NCBI GenBank assembly: GCA_041485905.1
Contig: JBGPKK010000156.1
Coordinates: 1-10,766, forward strand
Length of the DNA: 10,766 nt
DNA from: JAHFUI01 sp041485905
GTDB taxonomy: Bacteria; Acidobacteriota; Vicinamibacteria; Vicinamibacterales; CAVVIG01
Reading direction: 5' to 3'
Shown: positions 1 to 5,091 of the stretch, one piece after another
How the letters are laid out: every line of letters starts with the position of its first letter
How positions within the stretch are numbered: position 1 is the stretch's first letter
Translations under genes and position numbers: made by a program
Notes under the pieces: generated by a model
Seen by the model: only the letters and a program-made list of their open reading frames with translations
What the model was told of the DNA's origin: nothing
Databases searched by the model: none

Positions 1-813
1 CATGACGTCGAACTCGGCTTCACGGAACGGCGGCGCCACCTTGTTCTTCACGACCTTGACGCGCGTGCGCCCGCCGACGACCTGATCGCCGTCCTTGATC
101 GGCGCAATGCGCCGGATGTCGAGCCGCACAGATGCGTAGAACTTCAGCGCGCGCCCTCCCGTCGTCGTTTCAGGATTGCCGAACATGACGCCGATTTTCT
201 CGCGCAGCTGGTTGATGAAGATGAGGCAGGTCTTCGACTTCGACACCGCGCCGGTGAGCTTGCGGAGCGCCTGCGACATCAGCCGCGCCTGCAGGCCCAT
301 CTGCGCGTCGCCCATCTCGCCTTCGATTTCCGCCTTCGGCACGAGCGCGGCCACCGAGTCGACGACCACGACGTCGACGCCGCCCGATCGGATGAGGACC
401 TCGACGATTTCGAGCGCCTGCTCGCCGTTGTCGGGCTGCGAGACCAGCAGGTTGTCGATGTCGACGCCGAGCTTCTGTGCGTACGCCGCATCGAGCGCGT
501 GCTCGGCATCGACGAAGGCGGCCATGCCCCCGGTCTTCTGTGCCTCGGCAATCACCTGCAGCGCCAGCGTCGTCTTGCCGGACGATTCCGGGCCGAAGAT
601 TTCGACAACGCGGCCACACGGGACGCCGCCGACGCCTAGCGCGTAGTCGATGCTGATGGCGCCCGTGGAAATCGCGTCGATCGGCTGCACGGGGCCTTTG
701 CCGCCCAGTCGCATGATCGACCCTTTGCCGAACTGCTTTTCGATCTGCCCCACGGCGAGATCCACCGCTTTGATGCGCTCGCGTTCCTGACGTTCGTCTC
801 GTTCAACGGGCAT
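1..813 (-). CDS. recA: Recombinase RecA (partial, C-terminal end missing)
   Basis: RecA is the ATP-dependent strand-exchange protein of homologous recombination and the co-protease that triggers LexA self-cleavage in the SOS response; it acts in the cytoplasm on single-stranded DNA. The 271 visible residues read through to the left edge without a stop; RecA is usually about 340-360 residues, so roughly the last 80 (end of the core and C-terminal domain) lie outside. Visible motifs are Walker A GPESSGKTT at residues 74-82 (Lys80), the AFVDAEHALD segment containing the catalytic Glu, the Walker B-like run VDVVVVDS, the NQLREKIG motif, and the L2-loop region FGNPETTTGG. The start ATG (complement of 811-813) is supported by GGAG five bases upstream and by the basic N-terminal helix that precedes IEKQFGKGSIMRLG. 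The identification is certain; no unusual residue was seen in the key motifs. Confidence 0.98.
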   Translation of the reverse strand, partial: MPVERDERQERERIKAVDLAVGQIEKQFGKGSIMRLGGKGPVQPIDAISTGAISIDYALGVGGVPCGRVVEIFGPESSGKTTLALQVIAEAQKTGGMAAFVDAEHALDAAYAQKLGVDIDNLLVSQPDNGEQALEIVEVLIRSGGVDVVVVDSVAALVPKAEIEGEMGDAQMGLQARLMSQALRKLTGAVSKSKTCLIFINQLREKIGVMFGNPETTTGGRALKFYASVRLDIRRIAPIKDGDQVVGGRTRVKVVKNKVAPPFREAEFDVM

Positions 814-838
814 AGGTGCTCCTTGTGGTAGCGGGGGT

Positions 839-867
839 ATTCTAAGTTCGTGCCGAGCGAAAGTCAA
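839..867 (-). promoter_or_regulatory. recA promoter, sigma-70 type
   Basis: On the minus strand a TTGACT -35 hexamer (complement of 862-867) is followed by exactly 17 bp and a TAGAAT -10 hexamer (complement of 839-844). Both match the sigma-70 consensus at five of six positions. Transcription would start near 832, giving a leader of about 20 nt that contains GGAG (complement of 819-822) five bases before the recA ATG. A clear LexA operator overlapping this promoter was not recognised, although the GAAC just upstream of the -10 could be one half of a GAAC-N4-GTTC type site. Confidence 0.7.
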
Positions 868-904
868 GCGCAAAAACGTGAAGACAAAACAATAAATACG
901 CTTC

Positions 905-920
905 CTTCATATACTTACAG
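905..920. promoter_or_regulatory. Candidate -10 element / imperfect SOS-box-like palindrome
   Basis: In the recA-hydrolase intergenic region the plus strand holds TATACT at 910-915, a good -10 match for rightward transcription toward the YdjM-like gene, but no -35 at normal spacing is visible. The 16 bases 905-920, read on the minus strand, begin CTGT and end AAG with an AT-alternating centre, and agree with the E. coli-type LexA box (CTG-N10-CAG) at about 12 of 16 positions. The LexA target of this lineage is unknown to me and AT-rich matches arise by chance, so this is a weak call. The rest of 814-984 showed nothing else convincing. Confidence 0.2.
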
Positions 921-984
921 ACTATGCCACTTTCGCCTCTCAGGCCGCGGATCGCACATTCTGCCACTCGACATCCGCCGACTG

Positions 985-1626
985 ATGGTACAAACGCACA
1001 TGCCCGGTCCCGTAGGTCATGCGTTGGCCGGAGTGGCGGCCGCATGGACTGCGGACCTGGTCCCCGGCCGCCGTGGCTGGCGCACGGCCGGTCCCTCCGC
1101 CTCTTTTTTCGCCCGCGCGGGCGGCGGTCTGACCCTGCTCTGCGCCGCGCTGGGCGCGCTGCCCGATCTGGATCTCGTGCTCTCTCGTCACCGATCCATC
1201 ACGCACAGCGTCGGCGCCATCCTTGTTGTATCTATTCTCGCGATCGGTGTGACAGGGTGGGTCACGAGGAAAGTTCAAAGTTCAAAGTTCAAAGTTCAAA
1301 GTGTTGCGCGGGTCACGTTGATGTGCGCGGCCGCCTACGGCTCGCATCTTCTGCTCGACTGGCTGGGCGTCGATACGAGAATGCCGTACGGTCTGCAGGC
1401 ATTGTGGCCGTTCAGCGATCACTGGTACATCTCAGGTCTGGACCTGTTCCCGCAGACCGAACGCCGCGAATTCTTTTCGCCGGCGGCGCTTCGCATCAAT
1501 CTGTTCGCGACGGCGTACGAGGCGGCCGTCATGCTGCCGGTGCTAGCGGCGCTGTGGCTAGTACGTGTAAAAGCCCTGGCCCGACTTGCGACCGAGAAGG
1601 CCCCCGGCCACCATCCGCCGCAATAG
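985..1626 (+). CDS. YdjM-type membrane-bound metal-dependent hydrolase
   Basis: A 213-residue protein of the YdjM/DUF457-like family (inner-membrane, predicted metal-dependent hydrolases; physiological substrate unknown). Family signatures visible are GHALAG with His12, LPDLD (Asp61, Asp63), HRSITHS (His69, His74), SHLLLD (His121, Asp125), WPFSD near 141-145, and several hydrophobic stretches (about 49-60, 76-92, 112-124, 178-193). The frame is open back to a GTG at 850, but family homology begins at PGPVGHALAG, so ATG 985 is preferred; ATG 1000 is equally possible, and neither has a clear Shine-Dalgarno sequence. A heptanucleotide repeat encodes the odd stretch KVQSSKFKVQS (96-106) in what should be a loop. 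The last 22 codons overlap the convergent dehydrogenase gene. E. coli ydjM is a LexA-regulated gene, which makes the recA neighbour suggestive but not proof of SOS control. Confidence 0.82.
   Translation: MVQTHMPGPVGHALAGVAAAWTADLVPGRRGWRTAGPSASFFARAGGGLTLLCAALGALPDLDLVLSRHRSITHSVGAILVVSILAIGVTGWVTRKVQSSKFKVQSVARVTLMCAAAYGSHLLLDWLGVDTRMPYGLQALWPFSDHWYISGLDLFPQTERREFFSPAALRINLFATAYEAAVMLPVLAALWLVRVKALARLATEKAPGHHPPQ
1270..1302 (+). repeat. Heptanucleotide tandem repeat (AAAGTTC, 4.7 copies)
   Basis: Four perfect copies of AAAGTTC occupy 1270-1297, followed by a partial AAAGT to 1302. The array lies inside the hydrolase reading frame and is AT-rich compared with the surrounding coding sequence. 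Seven is not a multiple of three, so gain or loss of one unit would shift the frame of the downstream half of the protein, which contains the conserved SHLLLD motif. Confidence 0.95.
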
Positions 1627-2403
1627 GGGACAGGGCTGGTACTTCGGACCGCCCAGGCCGTCGTGCAGGACGTTCAGAATCGCCAGGCAGACGTCGAGGC
1701 CGATGAAGTCGGCGAGGGTCAACGGACCCATCGGGTGATTCATGCCGACCTTCATCACCGTGTCGATCGCTGCCGGCGTGCCCACACCCTCCATCACGGC
1801 GTAGATCGCCTCGTTGATCATCGGCATCAGAATGCGGTTAGCGATGAAGCCCGGGTAATCCGCGGCTTCAACGGCAGTCTTGCCGAGCTTGGTGCACAAC
1901 TCGGACGCGATTCGCATCGATTCGGCTGACGTGCCCTGGCCGCGGATGAGCTCGACGAGCGGCATCAGCGGGACCGGATTCATGAAGTGCATGCCGAGCA
2001 CGCGATCGGGACGTGTGGTCGCGGCGGCGAGCGTCGTGATGGAAATCGACGAGGTGTTCGACGCGAGGATCGTCTCGGGCTTGACGATGGCATCAAGCCT
2101 CGTGAACAACGCGCGTTTCGCGTCGGACACTTCGGCAATCGCCTCGACGACGTAATCGGCGGTCGTCATGAGGTCGAGCGACGTCGTCATCGAGAGCCGG
2201 CCCAGTGCCGCGTCGCGGGCGGCAGCGGTCAGCGTGCCTTTCTCGACGAATTTTCCAAGGCTTCTGCCGATGGCGGCCTGAGCCCGATCGAGCATCCTCT
2301 GTGCGACATCGACGAGCTGCACGGAAAATCCGGCCTGAGCGAACACCTGAGCGATGCCGTGGCCCATCGTGCCCGCGCCAATCACGCCGACGGTTTTGAT
2401 CAT
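1558..2403 (-). CDS. hbd: 3-hydroxybutyryl-CoA dehydrogenase
   Basis: Cytoplasmic NAD(P)-dependent enzyme that interconverts acetoacetyl-CoA and 3-hydroxybutyryl-CoA, serving short-chain beta-oxidation, butyrate or polyhydroxybutyrate routes. At 281 residues it has the normal family length (about 282). The N-terminal Rossmann fold starts at residue 2 with GAGTMG at 9-14. The catalytic set is present: Ser118 in NTSS, His139 in GMHFMNP, Glu151 in PLVELI and Asn189 in FIANR. The C-terminal domain ends with the typical GRKSGQGFYTY. The ATG directly abuts the TGA of the upstream thiolase gene with no gap and no clear ribosome binding site of its own, which suggests translational coupling. Its 3' end overlaps the convergent hydrolase gene, leaving no room for a conventional terminator. 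The exact physiological direction, and NADH versus NADPH use, cannot be read from the sequence. Confidence 0.93.
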   Translation of the reverse strand: MIKTVGVIGAGTMGHGIAQVFAQAGFSVQLVDVAQRMLDRAQAAIGRSLGKFVEKGTLTAAARDAALGRLSMTTSLDLMTTADYVVEAIAEVSDAKRALFTRLDAIVKPETILASNTSSISITTLAAATTRPDRVLGMHFMNPVPLMPLVELIRGQGTSAESMRIASELCTKLGKTAVEAADYPGFIANRILMPMINEAIYAVMEGVGTPAAIDTVMKVGMNHPMGPLTLADFIGLDVCLAILNVLHDGLGGPKYQPCPLLRRMVAGGLLGRKSGQGFYTY

Positions 2404-3585
2404 TCAGATCCGTTCGACCGCGAGCGCCACGCCGTTGCCGCCGCCGAGACAGAGCGTCGCGATGCCCCGTTTCAGCCCGCGTCGTTTCAGCGCGTACAGG
2501 AGCGTCGTCAGGATTCGCGCGCCGCTCGAGCCGATCGCGTGGCCGAGCGCGACGGCGCCGCCGTGCACGTTCACCTTGTCGGGATCGATGCCGAGCTCGT
2601 CGATCACCGCCACGGCCTGCACGGCGAACGCTTCGTTCAGCTCGAAGAGGTCGACGTCCTTCAGGTCCCAGCCAACCTTTTGCGCGAGGCGCTGGACGGC
2701 TTCAACAGGTGTCATTAAGACGAGCTTCGGCGGCAGCCCACTCGTCGCCTGACCCACAATGCGCGCCAGGGGCGCGATCCCGAGTCCTTTGGCCCGATCG
2801 GCGGCCATCACCACGAGCGCCGCAGCGCCGTCGTTCACCGCCGGCGCGTTCCCGGCCGTCACGGAGCCGTCTTTTCTAAACGCCGGCTTCAGCTGGGCAA
2901 GCGCATCGACGCTCGTCTCGGGACGGATCGACTCGTCGCGGTCGAAGATGCGCGGCGGGCCGTTCTTCTGCGGGACCGAGATCGGTAGGATCTCCTCGTT
3001 GAAGTCGCCGGCTTCGGTCGCCGCCGCGGCTTTGTGATGACTGCGCGCCGCGTAGGCATCCTGCGCGTCGCGCGCCACGTTGTAGCGGTCGGCGACGGTT
3101 TCGGCGGCATTGCCCATGTGGCACTGCTCGAACGAGCACCACAGCCCGTCGTTGATCATCGAATCGATCACCTCGCCGTGTCCGAGTCGCAGTCCCTCTC
3201 GGACGCGAGGCAGCAGGTACGGGCAGTTGCTCATGGACTCCATGCCGCCCGCGACGACGATGTCGACGTCGCCGGTGGCGATGCCCTGCGCCGCGAGCAT
3301 GACGGCCTTCAGGCCAGAGCCGCATACTTTGTTGATGGTCAGTGCGGCGACATGATCGGGAAGTCCGCCGCGAAGCGCCGCCTGACGCGCAGGATTCTGT
3401 CCGGTTCCCGCGCTGACCACGTTGCCCATAATGCATTCGTCGACGACGCCAGGGTCCACGCGCGCGCGGCGCACCGCTTCTGCAACGGCGAGCGCGCCGA
3501 GCTGCGGGGCCGTGAAGTCTTTCAGGGCGCCCAGAAATTTTCCCGTCGGCGTGCGAACTGCGCTGACGATGACGGCTTCGCGCAT
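2404..3585 (-). CDS. atoB: Acetyl-CoA acetyltransferase (thiolase II)
   Basis: Biosynthetic/degradative thiolase that condenses two acetyl-CoA to acetoacetyl-CoA or runs in reverse; cytoplasmic, normally a tetramer. The 393 residues match the family length. Catalytic residues are Cys88 in NKVCGSG (acyl carrier), His349 in GGAVALGHAIG and Cys379 in TLCLGGGNG; NEAF at 317-320 is also present. The motif normally written TAGNASGINDGAAA reads TAGNAPAVNDGAAA here, a mild variant. The frame is open to an ATG at 3642, but that would overlap the upstream gene and add 19 residues without homology. Starting at MREAVIVSAVRTP (3585) fits the family and leaves a 13-bp gap. It is followed immediately by hbd, and the two encode consecutive steps. 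The atoB, phaA and thlA orthologue groups cannot be told apart by eye; the symbol is a functional label. Confidence 0.93.
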   Translation of the reverse strand: MREAVIVSAVRTPTGKFLGALKDFTAPQLGALAVAEAVRRARVDPGVVDECIMGNVVSAGTGQNPARQAALRGGLPDHVAALTINKVCGSGLKAVMLAAQGIATGDVDIVVAGGMESMSNCPYLLPRVREGLRLGHGEVIDSMINDGLWCSFEQCHMGNAAETVADRYNVARDAQDAYAARSHHKAAAATEAGDFNEEILPISVPQKNGPPRIFDRDESIRPETSVDALAQLKPAFRKDGSVTAGNAPAVNDGAAALVVMAADRAKGLGIAPLARIVGQATSGLPPKLVLMTPVEAVQRLAQKVGWDLKDVDLFELNEAFAVQAVAVIDELGIDPDKVNVHGGAVALGHAIGSSGARILTTLLYALKRRGLKRGIATLCLGGGNGVALAVERI

Positions 3586-3598
3586 GGCAGGGACGCGT

Positions 3599-3877
3599 TC
3601 AGCGTTCTTTGACGACGATGCGGTTGACCGCGGCCGCGCCAAGCAGCGTCTGCAGCCGCGCGAGAATCATGCCTGAGGAGCGCGTGATCTCGCGGGCCCA
3701 GCGATGATCGGTCGCGTCGACGATCAGCACACGACCCTCGAGTCGCGCCGACGAGACGCGCTCGAACTTCGTGCCGACCGCCACGCGCCAGGCGAAATCG
3801 ACTTTGCCGTCCGACAGCGGCATGCCGCGCAGCAGCTCAGCGAGGGCTCCGGGCAGTGCGTGCGTGAGTGGACGCAT
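3599..3877 (-). CDS. DUF721 family protein (DciA-like)
   Basis: A 92-residue protein with the DUF721 pattern: an N-terminal amphipathic helix, then W-x-x-AVG (Trp30), a short beta stretch ending in LIVDATDHRWAREI (Trp60), and a closing helix with ILARLQTLLG and a final IVV strand. In other bacteria members of this family (DciA) associate with the replicative helicase DnaB and help load it; many are annotated only as DUF721. This one is close to the minimal domain, without the long extensions of some DciA proteins, so a replication role is family-based inference. It is the first gene of a minus-strand unit with thiolase (13 bp downstream) and hbd. Its ATG lies 26 bp from the divergent maf start. 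No ribosome binding site is evident: the bases just before the ATG form a C-run on the coding strand. Confidence 0.72.
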   Translation of the reverse strand: MRPLTHALPGALAELLRGMPLSDGKVDFAWRVAVGTKFERVSSARLEGRVLIVDATDHRWAREITRSSGMILARLQTLLGAAAVNRIVVKER

Positions 3878-3903
3878 GGGGGGGAATAATTCACAATTCT
3901 ACC
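3878..3903. promoter_or_regulatory. Compact divergent promoter spacer between DUF721 gene and maf
   Basis: Only 26 bp separate the two divergent start codons. On the plus strand AATAAT at 3885-3890 matches the -10 consensus at five of six positions and would place the maf transcription start about 7 nt before its ATG, implying a nearly leaderless message. On the minus strand TAGAAT (complement of 3896-3901), identical to the recA -10, would give the DUF721 gene a leader of about 12 nt. Neither has a recognisable -35 at 17 bp, and any -35 must lie inside the opposing gene. Confidence 0.3.
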
Positions 3904-4530
3904 ATGCAGCTCGTTCTCGCTTCCGCGTCGCCGCGACGCGCAGAGCTCCTGCGCGCCGCGGGCTTTGCGTTCGACGCCGTGGCCGTCGATGTCGACGAAA
4001 CGGTCAGGCCCGGCGAATCCGCCGGCGCATACGTGCGACGGCTCGCCCTGGAGAAGGCGTCGCGCGCGTTGGAGATTCTCACGGGTCCGGCTAAAGCCGG
4101 ACCCGACCGGGAAGAAAAAGCCGGACACGACCCGGAGGAAATTGTCGTCATCGGCGCCGATACGGCCGTCGTCATCGATGAGGAAATTCTCGGCAAGCCA
4201 GCCGACGATGCGGATGGCGAACGGATGCTGCGGCGGTTGTCGGGGCGCCGCCACGAGGTGATGACCGGCGTCAGCCTCCGGCGGGGCGAGGTCGAGCTTG
4301 GGCGCGTTGACATCACAGCCGTGTATTGCACGGCCTTGAGTGACGCCGACCTGTCCTGGTATGTCGCGAGCGGGGAAGGACGCGACAAAGCCGGCGCGTA
4401 TGCCATTCAGGGACTGGCGTCGCGGTTTATCCCGCGCATTGAGGGCTCCTATTCGAACGTCGTCGGACTGCCGATCGCGTGCGTTTTCGAGCTTTTTGAG
4501 GAATTACGGCGGACCAAATGGCGGGCCTGA
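3904..4530 (+). CDS. maf: Maf-family nucleoside triphosphate pyrophosphatase
   Basis: Maf proteins hydrolyse nucleoside triphosphates, commonly dTTP/UTP or modified nucleotides, to monophosphate and pyrophosphate; they act as cytoplasmic house-cleaning enzymes. The 208 residues show LASASPRRAELL (4-15), the catalytic Asp86 in GADTAVV, GKP (97-99), MLRRLSGRRHEVMTGV (108-123), DKAGAYAIQG (161-170) and IEGSYSNVVGLPI (179-191). The DKAGAYAIQG form is that of the YhdE-like dTTP/UTP subgroup, with GEGR in place of the usual GEP before it. ATG 3904 begins exactly at the family N-terminus; the frame is open to 3868, but that would overlap the DUF721 gene. Residues about 59-77 look inserted relative to other Maf proteins, and the first part of them is encoded by a perfect palindrome. 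The last residues and stop codon lie inside another palindrome. Confidence 0.93.
   Translation: MQLVLASASPRRAELLRAAGFAFDAVAVDVDETVRPGESAGAYVRRLALEKASRALEILTGPAKAGPDREEKAGHDPEEIVVIGADTAVVIDEEILGKPADDADGERMLRRLSGRRHEVMTGVSLRRGEVELGRVDITAVYCTALSDADLSWYVASGEGRDKAGAYAIQGLASRFIPRIEGSYSNVVGLPIACVFELFEELRRTKWRA
4082..4105 (+). repeat. Perfect palindrome inside maf (10-bp arms, TAAA loop)
   Basis: CGGGTCCGGC (4082-4091), loop TAAA, then GCCGGACCCG (4096-4105): a perfect GC-rich hairpin in the maf coding sequence, read in frame as TGPAKAGPD. It shares the 9-mer GGGTCCGGC with the palindrome at 4554-4575 just after maf, which suggests both belong to one REP-like dispersed repeat family. A degenerate echo (AAAGCCGGACACGACCCGG) follows at about 4117-4135. 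Confidence 0.9.
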
Positions 4531-4541
4531 TAAGGTCCGCC
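4508..4541 (+). repeat. Palindrome spanning the maf stop codon (8-bp arms)
   Basis: GGCGGACC (4508-4515) and GGTCCGCC (4534-4541) form perfect 8-bp arms around an 18-nt loop that contains the maf TGA (4528-4530). The right arm continues CTACGTACG. No T-run follows, so it is a poor intrinsic terminator. Its form resembles REP-like GGCGGACC/GGTCCGCC elements that I associate with acidobacterial genomes. Confidence 0.75.
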
Positions 4542-4553
4542 CTACGTACGGAG

Positions 4554-4575
4554 GCCGGACTTAACAGGGTCCGGC
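4554..4575 (+). repeat. Palindrome upstream of ccmE (7-bp arms)
   Basis: GCCGGAC (4554-4560), loop TTAACAGG, GTCCGGC (4569-4575). It sits 12 bp after the palindrome spanning the maf stop and repeats the core of the palindrome inside maf. The two together fill the space between maf and the ccmE leader. The leader (4576-4629) has no strong promoter by eye; TATCCT at 4596-4601 is only a weak -10. Confidence 0.75.
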
Positions 4576-4629
4576 GTCAGGCTCGTTCGTTGTGTTATCC
4601 TGTTCCGAGATCCTTTCCCGGAAGTCCTT

Positions 4630-5091
4630 ATGACACATCGATATATCAAGATAGGCGCGACAAGTGCCGTCCTCGTGCTCGCTTTTACAGCGCTGCTCTG
4701 GTCCACGCTGCGAGAAGGGACCGAGTACTTCAAGAACGTGGACGAGGTGCTGCCCCAACGGCAGACGTGGGAAGGCAAAGCGCTCCAGTTGAAGGGCTAC
4801 GTAGTGCCCGGCTCGATTTACCGCAAACGCGATTCTCTCGAATATCGGTTCAAGGTGCAGAACAATCCCACTCGCGCGACCGAATCGGGCGGAATCGTCG
4901 AAGCGTCGTACACCGGCATCGTGCCCGACACGTTCAAGGACGAAGCGGAGGTCGTGCTGCAGGGGCAACTCGCTCCGGACGGTTTCCACGTCAGACAGAA
5001 CGGCGTCGTGGCGAAGTGTCCGTCGAAGTATGAAGCGGCCAGTAAGCCGTCGTATGAATCGGCTGGCAAACCGGCGACAGCAGGATCCTGA
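4630..5091 (+). CDS. ccmE: Cytochrome c maturation protein CcmE, CxxxY variant
   Basis: CcmE is the periplasmic, membrane-anchored heme chaperone of the System I cytochrome c maturation pathway: it binds heme covalently and passes it to the CcmF/H ligase. The 153 residues contain one N-terminal membrane anchor (about 8-26) and the beta-barrel domain with LKGYVVPGSIYR (54-65), YRFKVQN (72-78), ASYTGIVPDTF (92-102) and GFHVRQNGVVAKC (118-130). In the classical protein the heme-linking residue is a His in an HxxxY motif. Here the same place reads Cys130-Pro-Ser-Lys-Tyr134, the CxxxY form known from archaea and some sulfate-reducing bacteria. A soluble tail of about 19 residues follows. The stop codon overlaps the ccmF start in TGATG. 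A weak GGAAG at 4620-4624 precedes the ATG by 5 nt. This is the first gene of the Ccm operon. Confidence 0.92.
   Translation: MTHRYIKIGATSAVLVLAFTALLWSTLREGTEYFKNVDEVLPQRQTWEGKALQLKGYVVPGSIYRKRDSLEYRFKVQNNPTRATESGGIVEASYTGIVPDTFKDEAEVVLQGQLAPDGFHVRQNGVVAKCPSKYEAASKPSYESAGKPATAGS

Noticed and set aside
846..849. GAAC on the minus strand next to the recA -10 as half of a GAAC-N4-GTTC LexA site
   Set aside because: The second half-site is absent (AATA instead of GTTC), so no operator can be claimed.
850..984. Upstream GTG start for the hydrolase, adding 45 residues
   Set aside because: The extra residues lie across the recA promoter region, show no family similarity, and precede the PGPVGHALAG start typical of the family.
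924..1706. A 260-codon plus-strand frame overlapping the YdjM-like gene
   Set aside because: Arg/Ser/Gly-rich shadow in the wrong frame with no family match. It matters only as the frame that would be entered after a one-unit gain in the heptamer repeat.
3586..3642. Upstream ATG for the thiolase, adding 19 residues
   Set aside because: It would overlap the DUF721 gene, and the added MARPRSTASS stretch is not part of thiolases; MREAVIVSA is the normal N-terminus.
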